64,000 nucleotides of DNA from Selenomonadales bacterium 4137-cl. GTDB lineage: Bacteria; Bacillota; Negativicutes; Sporomusales; UBA7701. How positions within the stretch are numbered: the first letter of the stretch is position 1; each line of letters begins with the position of its first letter. This document shows, piece by piece, positions 26,779 through 35,058 of the stretch. Under the pieces are notes generated by a model, which did not search any database, was not told the origin of the DNA, and worked only from the letters and a program-made list of their open reading frames with translations. Position numbers and translations under genes: made by a program. Location: contig JAUOZS010000001.1 in the NCBI GenBank assembly GCA_032334055.1, positions 4,240,001 to 4,304,000 of the forward strand, in the 5' to 3' direction.

Positions 26779-29475
26779 TTACTCTTTGACCTCTGCGGCC
26801 TTCGCGTCCTCGATGACCTTCAGGAGCCGCGAGCCGGGAGCGGGCTGGGCCGAAGCCGGGACAGCCTCGTCGCTCTTCTCGACGGCTTTATCCGACTTTT
26901 TGTGGCCGATCCGCCAGGTTACGCCCGCGCGGGCCATCTTTTCGCTGCTGGCCATCGCGAAGCCCAGATTGAGGAGCACGTCCTTGCCGCCGCCGTAATG
27001 GTAGAGGCCGATGGCAACAGCCTGCTGGCCGGCGTAAGTGCCGACGCCGACGGCAAGCTGAGTCGGCTGCTCGGGATCATAGTCCAGCGGGGCCAGGCCC
27101 GACATGGCTGCCGATAAGGCGCCCACGCGGTCCACGCGCGAAGAGAGATCTTTCAGTTGGCGGAGATTAACCGCGTCGGTGCTGTGAAGGCCGTCCGCCA
27201 CGTTAGTGATCCGCCGCTCGCTGCCGGGCGAACCGACAGATACGGTATTGTCCTGAGTAGCGACCGAATTGTTGCCGAGTGCCACGCTGTTGGCGGCATT
27301 GGCTTGAGCGCCCGCGCCGAGCGCCACGGAGCCGTCCGCGGCGTAGCTGCCTGCGCCCACAGCCGTACCCAGATTTCCGGCCTGGCTGCCGATGCCGGCC
27401 GCGGTACCGCCCACACCGGCGGAGCTGGCAACTCCGTACGCGGTACCTGCGAAGCTCGCATAGCTGCCAGCGCCGGTGGCGGTGCCGAGGACGCCCGCGT
27501 AGCTGCCGAAGCCTGAAGCGGTACCAAACATCCGCGCTTCGCTCAGCGCGCCGGAGGCGGTGCCGAAGAAGCTGGCATAGCTGTCTGCGCCGGTAGCCGT
27601 GCCAAGGAATCTGGCCGTGCTATCGGTGCCGGTGGCGGTACCGGCGATGCCGGCGAAGCTGTCTTCCCCGGTAGCGGTCCCACTAGTCAGAGCGGCGCTG
27701 TTGGCGCCGGTGACCGTGGCCCGTTCGCCCAGGGCGACGCTGTTGGCGCCGGTGACCGTGCTGTAATCGCTGTACGCACGGGCATTGTACCCGGACACGG
27801 TGTCCATGTACCCGGCCTGGGTATTCGCACCGGTCGCGGTGCCGTAGGCGCCCGCTTCGCTGTTGTACCCGGAGGCGGTGCCGCGGTATCCGGCGTAGCT
27901 GTCGTAACCGGAGGCCGTGCCGCGCTCGTCGGCGTAGCTGTCGAAGCCGGTGGCCGTGCCGCGGTATCCGGCGTAGCTGTCGTCGCCGGTAGCTGTGCCG
28001 CGCTCGCCGGCGTAGCTGTCAAAGCCTACGGCCGTACCATGGGCGGCAGCTTCGCTGTAAGCGCCGATGGCTGAGGCATGTTCGCCTCTGGCGTAGCTAT
28101 TGTTGCCGACGGCGGTGCTTTGGGTATCGGTTGCCCGGGCATCCTCACCGACCGCCGTGCTTTCGTAACCGGTCGCCCTGGCGTCCTGTCCGAACGCCGC
28201 GCTGTAATTGCCGCTCGCTACGGCACCCTGGCCGAAGGCGCTGCTGTCCTGACCGGTTGCCTGGGCGTTTTGCCCAGTCGCCGTGCTGTTATTGCCGTGA
28301 GCCCAGGAGAACTGACCTGTGGCGGTGCTGTTTGTACCTGTTGCCCAGGCGCCCTGCCCGAACGCGCTGGCGTTGCTCTTACTCGCCTTGGCTGACTCGC
28401 CCGTGGCGGTGCTGTTGGCGCCCTGAGCCTTGGCGTGGGCGCCATAGGCGGTACTTGCTGTGCCGCTGGCCTCGCTCCACGCGCCTCCTGCAGTGCTGTC
28501 GACAGCGCTAGCCTTGGCCTTTACACCGTTTGCGGTGCTGTTGTAGCCCTGAGCTTCGCTCCAGGCGCCGGTCGCGGTGCTGTTCTCGCCGGTGGCCTGA
28601 GCGTACTGGCCGGTGGCCGTGCTGTATTCACCTGTAGCCCTCGAATCTTGACCGGTGGCCGTGCTAAAGTTTCCTTTCGCCAGCGCGTTCTGGCCGGTCG
28701 CGGTGCTATTGGCGCCCATAGCGTAGGCATTCTGGCCGGTGGCCGTACTGTTATCGCCTTCAGCAAAGGAATACTGGCCAGAGGCTGAGCTGTTTTTGCC
28801 CGTAGCCCAGGCAGACTGGCCGATGGCGGTGCTGTTTTCGCCCGTAGCTAAGGCGGCTTGCCCGAAGGCGCTACTGCTGGCGCCGTTGGCTTTGGCGCCC
28901 ACGCCCACGGCCGTGCTGTCGCCGCCGTTGGCCTGCGCGTTGCCGCCCAGCGCGATATTGTTAGATTTGTTGTCGCCGACACCCGCCTGGGCGCCGTTGC
29001 CGATGGCGGCATTATTGGTGTTGTTGTTGCCCACCCCGGCCTTGGCGCCGTCGCCGATGGCCAGGTTGTCCTTGTTGTCGCTGCCGTCTGTGCCGGCCTT
29101 GGCCTGATAGCCGATAGCAGTATTGTCCACGTTCCTACTGCCGTGGCTGCCGGCCTGGGCTTGATTGCCCAGCGCGGTGTTAAAGTCGTTGTTGTCGCCA
29201 TAGCTACCCGCCAGGGAGGAGGCACCTATGGCGATGTTCCAATCGTTGTCCGAGTTGGGACTTAGGCCTCGCCCAGCTTTTGCGCTATCGCCAATTGCCG
29301 TGTTGTCGTTGTTGGTGGTGTATGGGTTCCACCAAGGGCCGCCCCAGGGATCGCCAGCCTCTGCATTGTCGCCAAATTCGACGTTCGCCGCGAACGCCGG
29401 CGTGGCGCTGAAAGTCACCAGACAGAAGCATGTCAATAGCGCCAGCATTTTCCTTTGAGTCTTGGGTTTCATCAT
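26779..29475 (-). CDS. Trimeric autotransporter adhesin, YadA/Hia type, with C-terminal tail
   Basis: An 898-residue outer-membrane adhesin. A signal peptide ending near TPAFA is visible, then a beta-roll head of about 14-residue repeats to around residue 740. Two repeat flavours occur: NSTATGQxAxAxGx near residues 200-460, and GTATGxDSYAGxR from about 470 to 700. A single neck (ERRITNVADGLHSTDAVNL) and a very short coiled coil precede the YadA anchor (GALSAAMSGLAPLDYDP to AGVTWRIG). There is almost no stalk. Unusually, 41 hydrophilic residues follow the anchor's last strand, whereas YadA-type proteins normally end there. TAAGGAGGG precedes tandem ATG codons. The repeats make this gene prone to copy-number change. 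Confidence 0.93.
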   Translation of the reverse strand: MMKPKTQRKMLALLTCFCLVTFSATPAFAANVEFGDNAEAGDPWGGPWWNPYTTNNDNTAIGDSAKAGRGLSPNSDNDWNIAIGASSLAGSYGDNNDFNTALGNQAQAGSHGSRNVDNTAIGYQAKAGTDGSDNKDNLAIGDGAKAGVGNNNTNNAAIGNGAQAGVGDNKSNNIALGGNAQANGGDSTAVGVGAKANGASSSAFGQAALATGENSTAIGQSAWATGKNSSASGQYSFAEGDNSTATGQNAYAMGANSTATGQNALAKGNFSTATGQDSRATGEYSTATGQYAQATGENSTATGAWSEAQGYNSTANGVKAKASAVDSTAGGAWSEASGTASTAYGAHAKAQGANSTATGESAKASKSNASAFGQGAWATGTNSTATGQFSWAHGNNSTATGQNAQATGQDSSAFGQGAVASGNYSAAFGQDARATGYESTAVGEDARATDTQSTAVGNNSYARGEHASAIGAYSEAAAHGTAVGFDSYAGERGTATGDDSYAGYRGTATGFDSYADERGTASGYDSYAGYRGTASGYNSEAGAYGTATGANTQAGYMDTVSGYNARAYSDYSTVTGANSVALGERATVTGANSAALTSGTATGEDSFAGIAGTATGTDSTARFLGTATGADSYASFFGTASGALSEARMFGTASGFGSYAGVLGTATGAGSYASFAGTAYGVASSAGVGGTAAGIGSQAGNLGTAVGAGSYAADGSVALGAGAQANAANSVALGNNSVATQDNTVSVGSPGSERRITNVADGLHSTDAVNLRQLKDLSSRVDRVGALSAAMSGLAPLDYDPEQPTQLAVGVGTYAGQQAVAIGLYHYGGGKDVLLNLGFAMASSEKMARAGVTWRIGHKKSDKAVEKSDEAVPASAQPAPGSRLLKVIEDAKAAEVKE

Positions 29476-29921
29476 TTCCCTCCTTATTAAGCAGTTTTCA
29501 AAGAGCAGTTACTGTTCCGGTTAAGCCAAGACCGCCCCCCTTCAGGGAAATGGGATGGGTGAAGTTTTCGGTGGTAGTAATGCGTAGAAGAGGAAAAAGT
29601 ATACATGACTGATGGAAATAAACCGACCGCCGCAAACAACTCCCATTTAGTTACTATTTTTCCATAAAATTCCAACAAAGTATGTCTAATTTACTCGGAC
29701 CAGCCCGGAAAAAAAACGACAAAATAGCCTTGCGAGCGCCAAAAAAACAAGCCCTCGCCGGCCCGGAGGGCATCGGCGGGGCGGCGGGGCATCCTGTTGC
29801 GCTCAAGCGCTGTCGTTTTTCCCGGTCTTGCTGAAGACCGTGCAAGCAAGCAGACTCATGCCTTGGGCGTCCTTGCGGGCACATTTCGCACCTCGCTGCG
29901 AAAAAAGTCGGAACAATCTGC
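29476..29921. other. Gene-free interval upstream of the adhesin
   Basis: No convincing protein gene is found here. It must hold the minus-strand promoter of the adhesin, but I see no good two-hexamer match; TATACT on the minus strand near 29600 is a possible -10. It also contains a G/C-rich hairpin block at 29740-29900, one part of which looks like a minus-strand terminator (separate entry). Confidence 0.5.
29741..29771 (-). terminator. Minus-strand terminator-like hairpin upstream of the adhesin
   Basis: On the minus strand, GCCCTC, a 9-base loop and GAGGGC are followed by TTGTTTTTTT. No minus-strand protein gene lies upstream, so it would end a leader RNA or small RNA transcribed toward the adhesin. 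Confidence 0.5.
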
Positions 29922-29950
29922 TTGATTTGGTAAAATTTTACAGGTATGAT
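29922..29950 (+). promoter_or_regulatory. Sigma-A type promoter
   Basis: TTGATT, a 17-base spacer and TATGAT, ending 32 bases before the ATG of the small gene at 29983. Confidence 0.65.
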
Positions 29951-29982
29951 ATAAACAATCATTGAGTTCACGGGAGGGCTAT

Positions 29983-30225
29983 ATGGACAGCCAACTCGCG
30001 CGGATATTCGAACTCAAGTCCCAGCTCCTAGACCTGGGCTACCACGCTTTTCAGGTCGACGCCATGCAGAAGGAGATCCTCGGTGACGCCGTCCCCGAGG
30101 AGGTCGGCGCCGAAAAGCGGCGGCAGGTCATTGATGCCCTCGAGAAATACGCCTACTTCGCCATCAAAGCCCGGCACGGCGGCGGGGGCGACATGCGCCG
30201 CTACCCCGGTCCGCCCAGGAAATGA
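29983..30225 (+). CDS. Small conserved-looking hypothetical protein
   Basis: An 80-residue soluble protein, helical and charged in the middle (QKEILGDAVPEEVGAEKRRQVIDALEKY) with a Gly/Arg/Pro-rich end. I do not recognise the family. The ATG is supported by GGGAGGGC and a good promoter upstream; an earlier in-frame ATG is less likely. A zinc-ribbon protein gene follows after 19 bases, so the two are probably one transcript. Confidence 0.7.
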   Translation: MDSQLARIFELKSQLLDLGYHAFQVDAMQKEILGDAVPEEVGAEKRRQVIDALEKYAYFAIKARHGGGGDMRRYPGPPRK

Positions 30226-30244
30226 AAACGCACAGGAGGTGTCC

Positions 30245-30442
30245 ATGCACTACACGGACCGAAAGCCCATCCGCCTATGGGGCGACGGGGTCGAAAACCT
30301 TTCCCGGATATGGCGCTGCGGCCACTGCGGCGCCAAAATATACTGCGGGCGCCTGACCACGCAGCCGGCCTGCCGCTGCCTGTGCGGCAAGGCAGCCTGG
30401 CGGATGTCCGGGCCGCATACCGCTGCGGACCGCCTTCTTTAA
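30245..30442 (+). CDS. Small zinc-ribbon protein
   Basis: A 65-residue protein with CGHCGAKIYCGR and CRCLCGKAAW, giving four or more cysteines in two knuckles, as in small zinc ribbons. The start is fixed by the strong site AGGAGGTG. Function is unknown; possible nucleic-acid or protein binding. It is followed at once by a terminator, closing a two-gene transcript with the 80-residue protein. Confidence 0.7.
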   Translation: MHYTDRKPIRLWGDGVENLSRIWRCGHCGAKIYCGRLTTQPACRCLCGKAAWRMSGPHTAADRLL

Positions 30443-30460
30443 GACGGCAGACGACAAAAA

Positions 30461-30487
30461 ATCCTGTGACTATTCACAGGATTTTTC
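30461..30487 (+). terminator. Rho-independent terminator
   Basis: Stem ATCCTGTGA/TCACAGGAT with a CTAT loop, five T after it and six A before it, so it may work in both directions. Confidence 0.88.
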
Positions 30488-30648
30488 TGTTAAGGGATAA
30501 TATTTATCTTTTCGTTGCCTTATCATGCGCGGAACCACTATTTCTTACAGGATTTCTCCGCACGGCGTCGAATATTATGTCGAATAAAACGTTTAACTTC
30601 CGCCGTAAGGCTACCGAAAATAATAACGTAGAGTGGAGTGTCCGAAAG

Positions 30649-31146
30649 ATGTCGCCGATTTTTGCGGCTTTCGCTTCCCGCTGGCGCCTGCTCACGCTAC
30701 TGGCCGTCGTCGCCGCCCTGACCGCCACCATGTATTACCGCAGCCTGCCGGATACACCCTTGGCGCCGTCCGGCGTCATAACCAAGGTTGCCGTGCCGTT
30801 CCAGCCCGGCAAGCCGGTCATGCCCAAAGGCTACCAGCCCGAACTCGCCGTGCGCGACCCCTTCGCCGTCCCGGCCGAATTCCTCTCCAGGCAGCAGCCT
30901 ATCCCCGGCGCGCCAAAGGCCAAACAGACCGACGAGCGGCAGATCCGCCAGGCGGAAATAATGCCTGTTCTCACCGGCGTCATCATGTCCGGCGATGTCG
31001 GCTCGGCCATCATCCAATACGGCGCCGACAGCCGCTCCTACCGCCGAGGCGACTACGTGGGCCCTTACCAGATCGTCGCCATCAGCAACCACTACGTAAC
31101 GCTGCACGGCCCGGGAGGCCGACTGACTCTCGGCCTGGGAAGGTGA
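30649..31146 (+). CDS. PilP/GspC-like periplasmic pilot protein
   Basis: A membrane-anchored periplasmic protein encoded directly before a secretin. One N-terminal helix (LLTLLAVVAALTATMYY) is followed by a Pro-rich linker with PGVxx-type motifs (RDPFAVPAEFL) and a C-terminal small beta domain (MPVLTGVIMSGDVGSAIIQYGADSRSYRRGDYVGPYQIVAI) that matches the layout of PilP/GspC HR domains, where RDPF and a GxxVGxYxVxxI pattern bind the secretin N0 domain. The start is ambiguous: an ATG at 30577 lacks a ribosome site, whereas this one has GGAGTG ten bases upstream. Confidence 0.65.
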   Translation: MSPIFAAFASRWRLLTLLAVVAALTATMYYRSLPDTPLAPSGVITKVAVPFQPGKPVMPKGYQPELAVRDPFAVPAEFLSRQQPIPGAPKAKQTDERQIRQAEIMPVLTGVIMSGDVGSAIIQYGADSRSYRRGDYVGPYQIVAISNHYVTLHGPGGRLTLGLGR

Positions 31147-31154
31147 ATACATAA

Positions 31155-32366
31155 ATGCGGACTAAAAGATACATCGCGCTTGTCAGCCTGCTGCTGCTAC
31201 TGTTCGCCGGCCGGGCGGCCGCCGGGCCGCTCGTCAACATGAATGTCGTCAACACCGAAGTGCGCGACGTGCTCACCGCCCTGGCCAGCGTCGGCGGCGT
31301 CAGCATCGTCGCCGACGACTCGGCTTCCGGAAAGATTACCATCCAACTCACCAATGTCCCCTTCGAAACCGCCCTCGATTTGGTCACCAAGACCAAGGGA
31401 CTCGTCTACCAGCGGATGGGTAACGTAATCGTCGTCGCCACCCCCGAAAAACTCAGCAAAGGCTTCGGCAACGTCCAGATCATCAAGATCAACTACGCCC
31501 AGGCCGCCGAAATCAAAAAAACCCTCGCTCTCATCATCCCCGAAGAGCGGCTCAAGGTCGACCAGGCGACCAACTCCATCATCTTCAGCGGCTCGCCGGC
31601 CGAAGCGGCCAGCATCCGCGAGACGCTCGAAGAACTCGACGTCCCCTACCGGCAGATATCCCTCGAAGCCCAGGTGGTATCCATCAACAAAACCGCCAGC
31701 AAGAACCTCGGCATCGACTGGAAATGGTCGGGCCTGCCCGCCAAGACCGAATACGATACATCGACAACCTCCGGCTCCACCACCACCCAAACCACCGTCA
31801 CCCGCGAATACCCCGGCGTCATCAGCTTCGGCCGCACCCCCGAGGGCCGGAAGTACGAATTCACCTTCCAGGCCACCCTGAACGCCCTACTCACCAAAGG
31901 CGACGCCAAAATCCTCGCCAAGCCCAACATCACCACCCTCGACGGCAAGCAAGCCAACATCCTCATCGGCGACCGCATCCCCGTCCTCGTGGAGAAAACC
32001 GAAAACGGCAAAACGACCAACACCATCGAATACGTCGAAGCCGGCATAAGGCTCAAATACACCCCCCGCATCAACGCCGACGGCCTGATAACCGCCGTCG
32101 TCCATACCGAAGTCAGCACCCCCACCCTCGTCACCGAGATGAAAGCCTACCGCATCAGCACCCGTGAAGCCGAAACCAACGTCCGCATGAAAGACGGCGA
32201 GACCATGGTCATCGGCGGCCTGATCAACACCGAGGAATCGGGAGGCAAAAACCGCATCCCGGGGCTGGCCGACCTGCCCATCCTCGGCAAACTGTTCGAA
32301 AGCAACTCCAAATCCAAATCGGAAACCGAAGTCATGATTTTCCTGACGGCCCGGATAGTTAAATAG
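31155..32366 (+). CDS. Secretin (PilQ/GspD family), short form
   Basis: Outer-membrane channel subunit of type II secretion, type IV pilus or DNA-uptake machines. The 403-residue protein has a signal peptide ending near RAAAG, an STN/N0-like domain (VNTEVRDVLTALASVGGVSIV), an N1 domain (IIKINYAQAAEIKKTLALI), and a secretin domain from about 225 to the end with ANILIGDRIPVLVE, EAGIRLKYTPRI and VIGGLINTEESGG. The last segment KTEVMIF-like (SETEVMIFLTARIVK) is the usual C-terminal strand. It is much shorter than typical PilQ (about 700) because AMIN domains are missing. No pilus ATPase or platform gene is in the window. It supports a diderm host. Confidence 0.88.
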   Translation: MRTKRYIALVSLLLLLFAGRAAAGPLVNMNVVNTEVRDVLTALASVGGVSIVADDSASGKITIQLTNVPFETALDLVTKTKGLVYQRMGNVIVVATPEKLSKGFGNVQIIKINYAQAAEIKKTLALIIPEERLKVDQATNSIIFSGSPAEAASIRETLEELDVPYRQISLEAQVVSINKTASKNLGIDWKWSGLPAKTEYDTSTTSGSTTTQTTVTREYPGVISFGRTPEGRKYEFTFQATLNALLTKGDAKILAKPNITTLDGKQANILIGDRIPVLVEKTENGKTTNTIEYVEAGIRLKYTPRINADGLITAVVHTEVSTPTLVTEMKAYRISTREAETNVRMKDGETMVIGGLINTEESGGKNRIPGLADLPILGKLFESNSKSKSETEVMIFLTARIVK

Positions 32367-32385
32367 CGAAGGGATGTGAGGATCG

Positions 32386-33060
32386 ATGCCGATCCGGATT
32401 CTGATCGCCGACGACCACGCCCTGCTTCGGCAAGGCATCAAAAACGTGCTCGAACTCGAAAGCGATTTCTCCATCGTCGCCGAAGCCGGCGACGGCGAGG
32501 AAGCGGTGCGCAAGGCCGACGAAGCGGTTCCCGACATAGCCCTCCTGGACATCAACATGCCGCGCCTCAACGGCCTGGAAGTCACCAAACGCATCCGCGC
32601 CGCCCAGCCTGGCGTCAAAGTCATCATCCTCACCATTCATGACGACGAAAGCTATGTGGTCGAAGTCGTCAAAGCGGGCGCCGCCGGCTACCTCCTCAAG
32701 GACGTCGAGCCCGGCATGCTCATCAAAGCCATCCGGACCGTCTACGAGGGAGAATCGTTCATCTATCCCACCCTCGCCAGAAAACTTTTCGGCGAAATCA
32801 CCCGCCTCGAGGAAGAACGGCGTCACGGCCCCGCCAGCATCCTCCAGCACGGCCGCGACGAACGCCTTACCCTGCGCGAGCTCGAAGTCCTGCAGCTCAT
32901 CGCCAAAGGCCTCAGCAACCAGGAAATCGCCCACAAACTCTTCCTCAGCGAAAAAACCGTCAAAAACCACCTCACCAACATCTTCCGTAAAATCGACGTC
33001 GCCGACCGCACCCAGGCCGTCCTCTACGCCATCAAAAACAAGATAGTCGTCCTCGACTGA
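32386..33060 (+). CDS. LuxR/NarL family response regulator
   Basis: A 224-residue regulator. The receiver domain has the acidic pair DD at 9-10, the phospho-acceptor Asp55 (ALLDINMP) and Lys in YLLKDVEP. The C-terminal HTH spans about residues 160-215 with RLTLRELEVLQLIAKGLSNQ and EKTVKNHLTNIFRKIDV. No histidine kinase gene is adjacent, so it is an orphan here. It starts 19 bases after the secretin stop with GAAGGGATGTGAGG upstream, so it may be cotranscribed with the pilus-type pair. Confidence 0.92.
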   Translation: MPIRILIADDHALLRQGIKNVLELESDFSIVAEAGDGEEAVRKADEAVPDIALLDINMPRLNGLEVTKRIRAAQPGVKVIILTIHDDESYVVEVVKAGAAGYLLKDVEPGMLIKAIRTVYEGESFIYPTLARKLFGEITRLEEERRHGPASILQHGRDERLTLRELEVLQLIAKGLSNQEIAHKLFLSEKTVKNHLTNIFRKIDVADRTQAVLYAIKNKIVVLD

Positions 33061-33126
33061 ACGGGCAGGCACCACCGAACCGCCGCCACATATAATATCC
33101 TATCCCGGAAAAGGGGGTAGGATATT

Positions 33127-33570
33127 TTGCTTTTCCCTTACTGGCTGACTGTCGTCACCGTCTCCCTCGCCCTCTACGGGCTATGGCACGTCTTCCGCGA
33201 CCTGCTCGGCCTGTGGGCCGGCGGCCGGCCGGGCAGGGCCCTCAGCGCCAGCCTGCTCGTAGTCGTCCGCAACGCCGAAGACAGCATCGAGGACAATCTG
33301 CGCCGCCTGCTGTACGAAACCGCCCTCGAGCCGGCGTGGCAGGAAATAATCGTCGTCGATCACGGTTCCCACGACCTTACCCCCGCCATCCTCGACCGGC
33401 TGGCCGCCGCCTACCCGCTCCTTAAAATCGTCCATCTGCCGCCCGGCGCCAGGCCGGTCGCCGACGCCATCCCCTTCTGCCAGGGTGAAGTCCTCGAAAT
33501 AATCGACCTCGAAAGCCGCCTGGGCAGCGCCGACTGGGACGCGGCCGTCAGCAGGCTCATGCGCCGCTAG
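33127..33570 (+). CDS. Glycosyltransferase family 2-like short protein
   Basis: A 147-residue protein with one N-terminal membrane helix (WLTVVTVSLALYGLWHVF) and then the first part of a GT-A fold: SLLVVVRNAEDSIEDNL and EIIVVDHGSHDLTPAILD. The DXD motif and catalytic half are absent, since the protein stops after EVLEIIDLESRL. It could be a degenerate or regulatory remnant, or a complete small protein of its own. TTG start with GGGGG before it. Confidence 0.6.
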   Translation: MLFPYWLTVVTVSLALYGLWHVFRDLLGLWAGGRPGRALSASLLVVVRNAEDSIEDNLRRLLYETALEPAWQEIIVVDHGSHDLTPAILDRLAAAYPLLKIVHLPPGARPVADAIPFCQGEVLEIIDLESRLGSADWDAAVSRLMRR

Positions 33571-33634
33571 CAGGGACCTGCATAATTACGTTGGCGGAGG
33601 AAATACTGCATAGCAAGCGATAAGGGGGTGCACC

Positions 33635-33796
33635 ATGGACAAGCGAACAGACAACGCCGAGACAGGATACAAATGCAGCCGGTGCGGCGGCATGTTCGGC
33701 AGCCACGCCGCCGACGTGGTCCGCTGCCCGTTCTGCAGCATGCTCTGTGAAGAGACAAGCTGCCGGGTGGTCGATTTCAGCAACGAGGAATACTAA
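33635..33796 (+). CDS. Small zinc-ribbon protein
   Basis: A 53-residue protein with YKCSRCGG and RCPFCSMLC, a rubredoxin-like two-knuckle ribbon of four or five Cys, ending in an acidic tail. GGGGGTG lies just before the ATG. Function unknown. It is too short to stand out in length-based searches but has a proper ribosome site and clear Cys pattern. Confidence 0.65.
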   Translation: MDKRTDNAETGYKCSRCGGMFGSHAADVVRCPFCSMLCEETSCRVVDFSNEEY

Positions 33797-33927
33797 TCAA
33801 GGGAGGGAAAAATACTTCTCCCGGCGAATAGAAAAATATAGCAAATAAAAGCGGGCATCTGCGCGGGACGCAAGCAGATAAACAAGCGGTTATCAACGGC
33901 CGGTATCGAGGAGAGAGGAGATGGGCA

Positions 33928-34725
33928 ATGCGGCTCATCATCAGCGCCGTCACCTGGGACCAATACCTGCGCTCGGGGATGTGCCAGCTTGAGCTTGTGC
34001 CGGTGGCGGACAAATACGGCTGTGCCGGCATCGAATTCCGCCCCTACTGGCGAAGCTCCATGGAAGAACTCTACGAAATCCAGGACTTCCTGGCCGAATA
34101 TAACCTTGAATGCACCTATGCGGCCAACGATTGTCTGCTGGCCGCCACCGAGGAAGGCACCCGCCAGTCACTGCTGCGGGTGGAAAAAAGCCTCGCCAAA
34201 GCCGAACGGCTGGGAGCCAAGGTATTGCGGGTCCTGGTAGCCGTCGGGCCGGTCGCCGGGGCGCAGCTCGAAGCCGCCTGGTGGCGGCGGGAGATCGGGC
34301 TGCTTATCGACGCCGCGGCGGCCAAAGGCATTATCATCGCCGTCGAGAACGCCCCCAACCCCACTACCGGCGACGCCGGACTCCTGCGCGACCTCGTCGC
34401 CCCGTTCGCCTCGCCGTGGTTCAAAGTCACCTTCGACACCGGCAACTGGCTGCCCGCCGGCTGGGACCCGCTGCAGGCCGCCGACATCCTCGCCGGCCAC
34501 ATCGGCTACGTTCACCTCAAAGACATGATCAAACGGCCGGACGGCTTCGTGCCCGCCTACCCGGGCGAAGGCGACATGGACCTCGCGGCCGTCATCGACA
34601 AAATTGAGCAAACAGGGTACCGGGGCCTCTACGCACTGGAATTTCCCGGCGGGCGCAGCCCGGCGTCCAAAGTCAAAGCCAGCCTCAAGCACCTGCGCAA
34701 AATCAACATCGAGTTTACCAAATAA
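33928..34725 (+). CDS. Sugar phosphate isomerase/epimerase (xylose-isomerase-like TIM barrel)
   Basis: A 265-residue protein of the AP-endonuclease-2 fold. Expected metal ligands are visible: Glu in IAVENAPNP, Asp in KVTFDTGNWLPAG, His in YVHLKDM and Glu in YALEFPGG near the C-terminus. Members include hydroxypyruvate isomerase, inosose isomerase and ketohexose epimerase; the substrate here is not given. A purine-rich GAGGAGAGAGGAG lies before the ATG. It is followed by a terminator. Confidence 0.85.
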   Translation: MRLIISAVTWDQYLRSGMCQLELVPVADKYGCAGIEFRPYWRSSMEELYEIQDFLAEYNLECTYAANDCLLAATEEGTRQSLLRVEKSLAKAERLGAKVLRVLVAVGPVAGAQLEAAWWRREIGLLIDAAAAKGIIIAVENAPNPTTGDAGLLRDLVAPFASPWFKVTFDTGNWLPAGWDPLQAADILAGHIGYVHLKDMIKRPDGFVPAYPGEGDMDLAAVIDKIEQTGYRGLYALEFPGGRSPASKVKASLKHLRKINIEFTK

Positions 34726-34727
34726 AA

Positions 34728-34757
34728 ACAGCCCTGACGTCAGTCAGGGCTGTTTTT
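34728..34757 (+). terminator. Rho-independent terminator
   Basis: Stem ACAGCCCTGAC with its complement GTCAGGGCTGT, loop GTCA, followed by five T. It may also serve the small minus-strand gene just beyond. Confidence 0.9.
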
Positions 34758-34770
34758 CAGGTTCCGGAAA

Positions 34771-34914
34771 TCAGCGGAACATCACGACGACCGTTACCAC
34801 CGCGTAAGCCATCCCGCAGAACAGGGCAGCCTGGACGAGATAATCCGAAGTCCGGGCCGGCCTCATGACCGAGCGGCGCTTGTAATAGTGATAGCTGTAC
34901 ATATCCTCTTTCAT
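34771..34914 (-). CDS. Small single-helix membrane protein
   Basis: A 47-residue protein on the minus strand: a tyrosine- and arginine-rich N-terminus (MKEDMYSYHYYKRRS) followed by one hydrophobic helix (AALFCGMAYAVVTVVVMF). AGAGGTGAT precedes the ATG. Too short for length-based calls, but it has proper signals and ends close to the terminator on its 3' side. Function unknown. Confidence 0.6.
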   Translation of the reverse strand: MKEDMYSYHYYKRRSVMRPARTSDYLVQAALFCGMAYAVVTVVVMFR

Positions 34915-35058
34915 GCAGCATCACCTCTTGATGTAAATTACTGTAAACCTTCCACGCAATTGGCAATATTCCTGCCGGAATAAGAAAAAAATCTGCAGGA
35001 ATTATGGAAAGTTGCTGCGAATCTATAGAACAATTGTTTGGGACGCCGAGGAGGAGCC

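Noticed and set aside
27200..28970. Possible CRISPR array because of regular repeats
   Set aside because: The periodicity is about 42 bases (14 codons), stays in frame and encodes YadA head repeats; there are no unique spacers between identical repeats.
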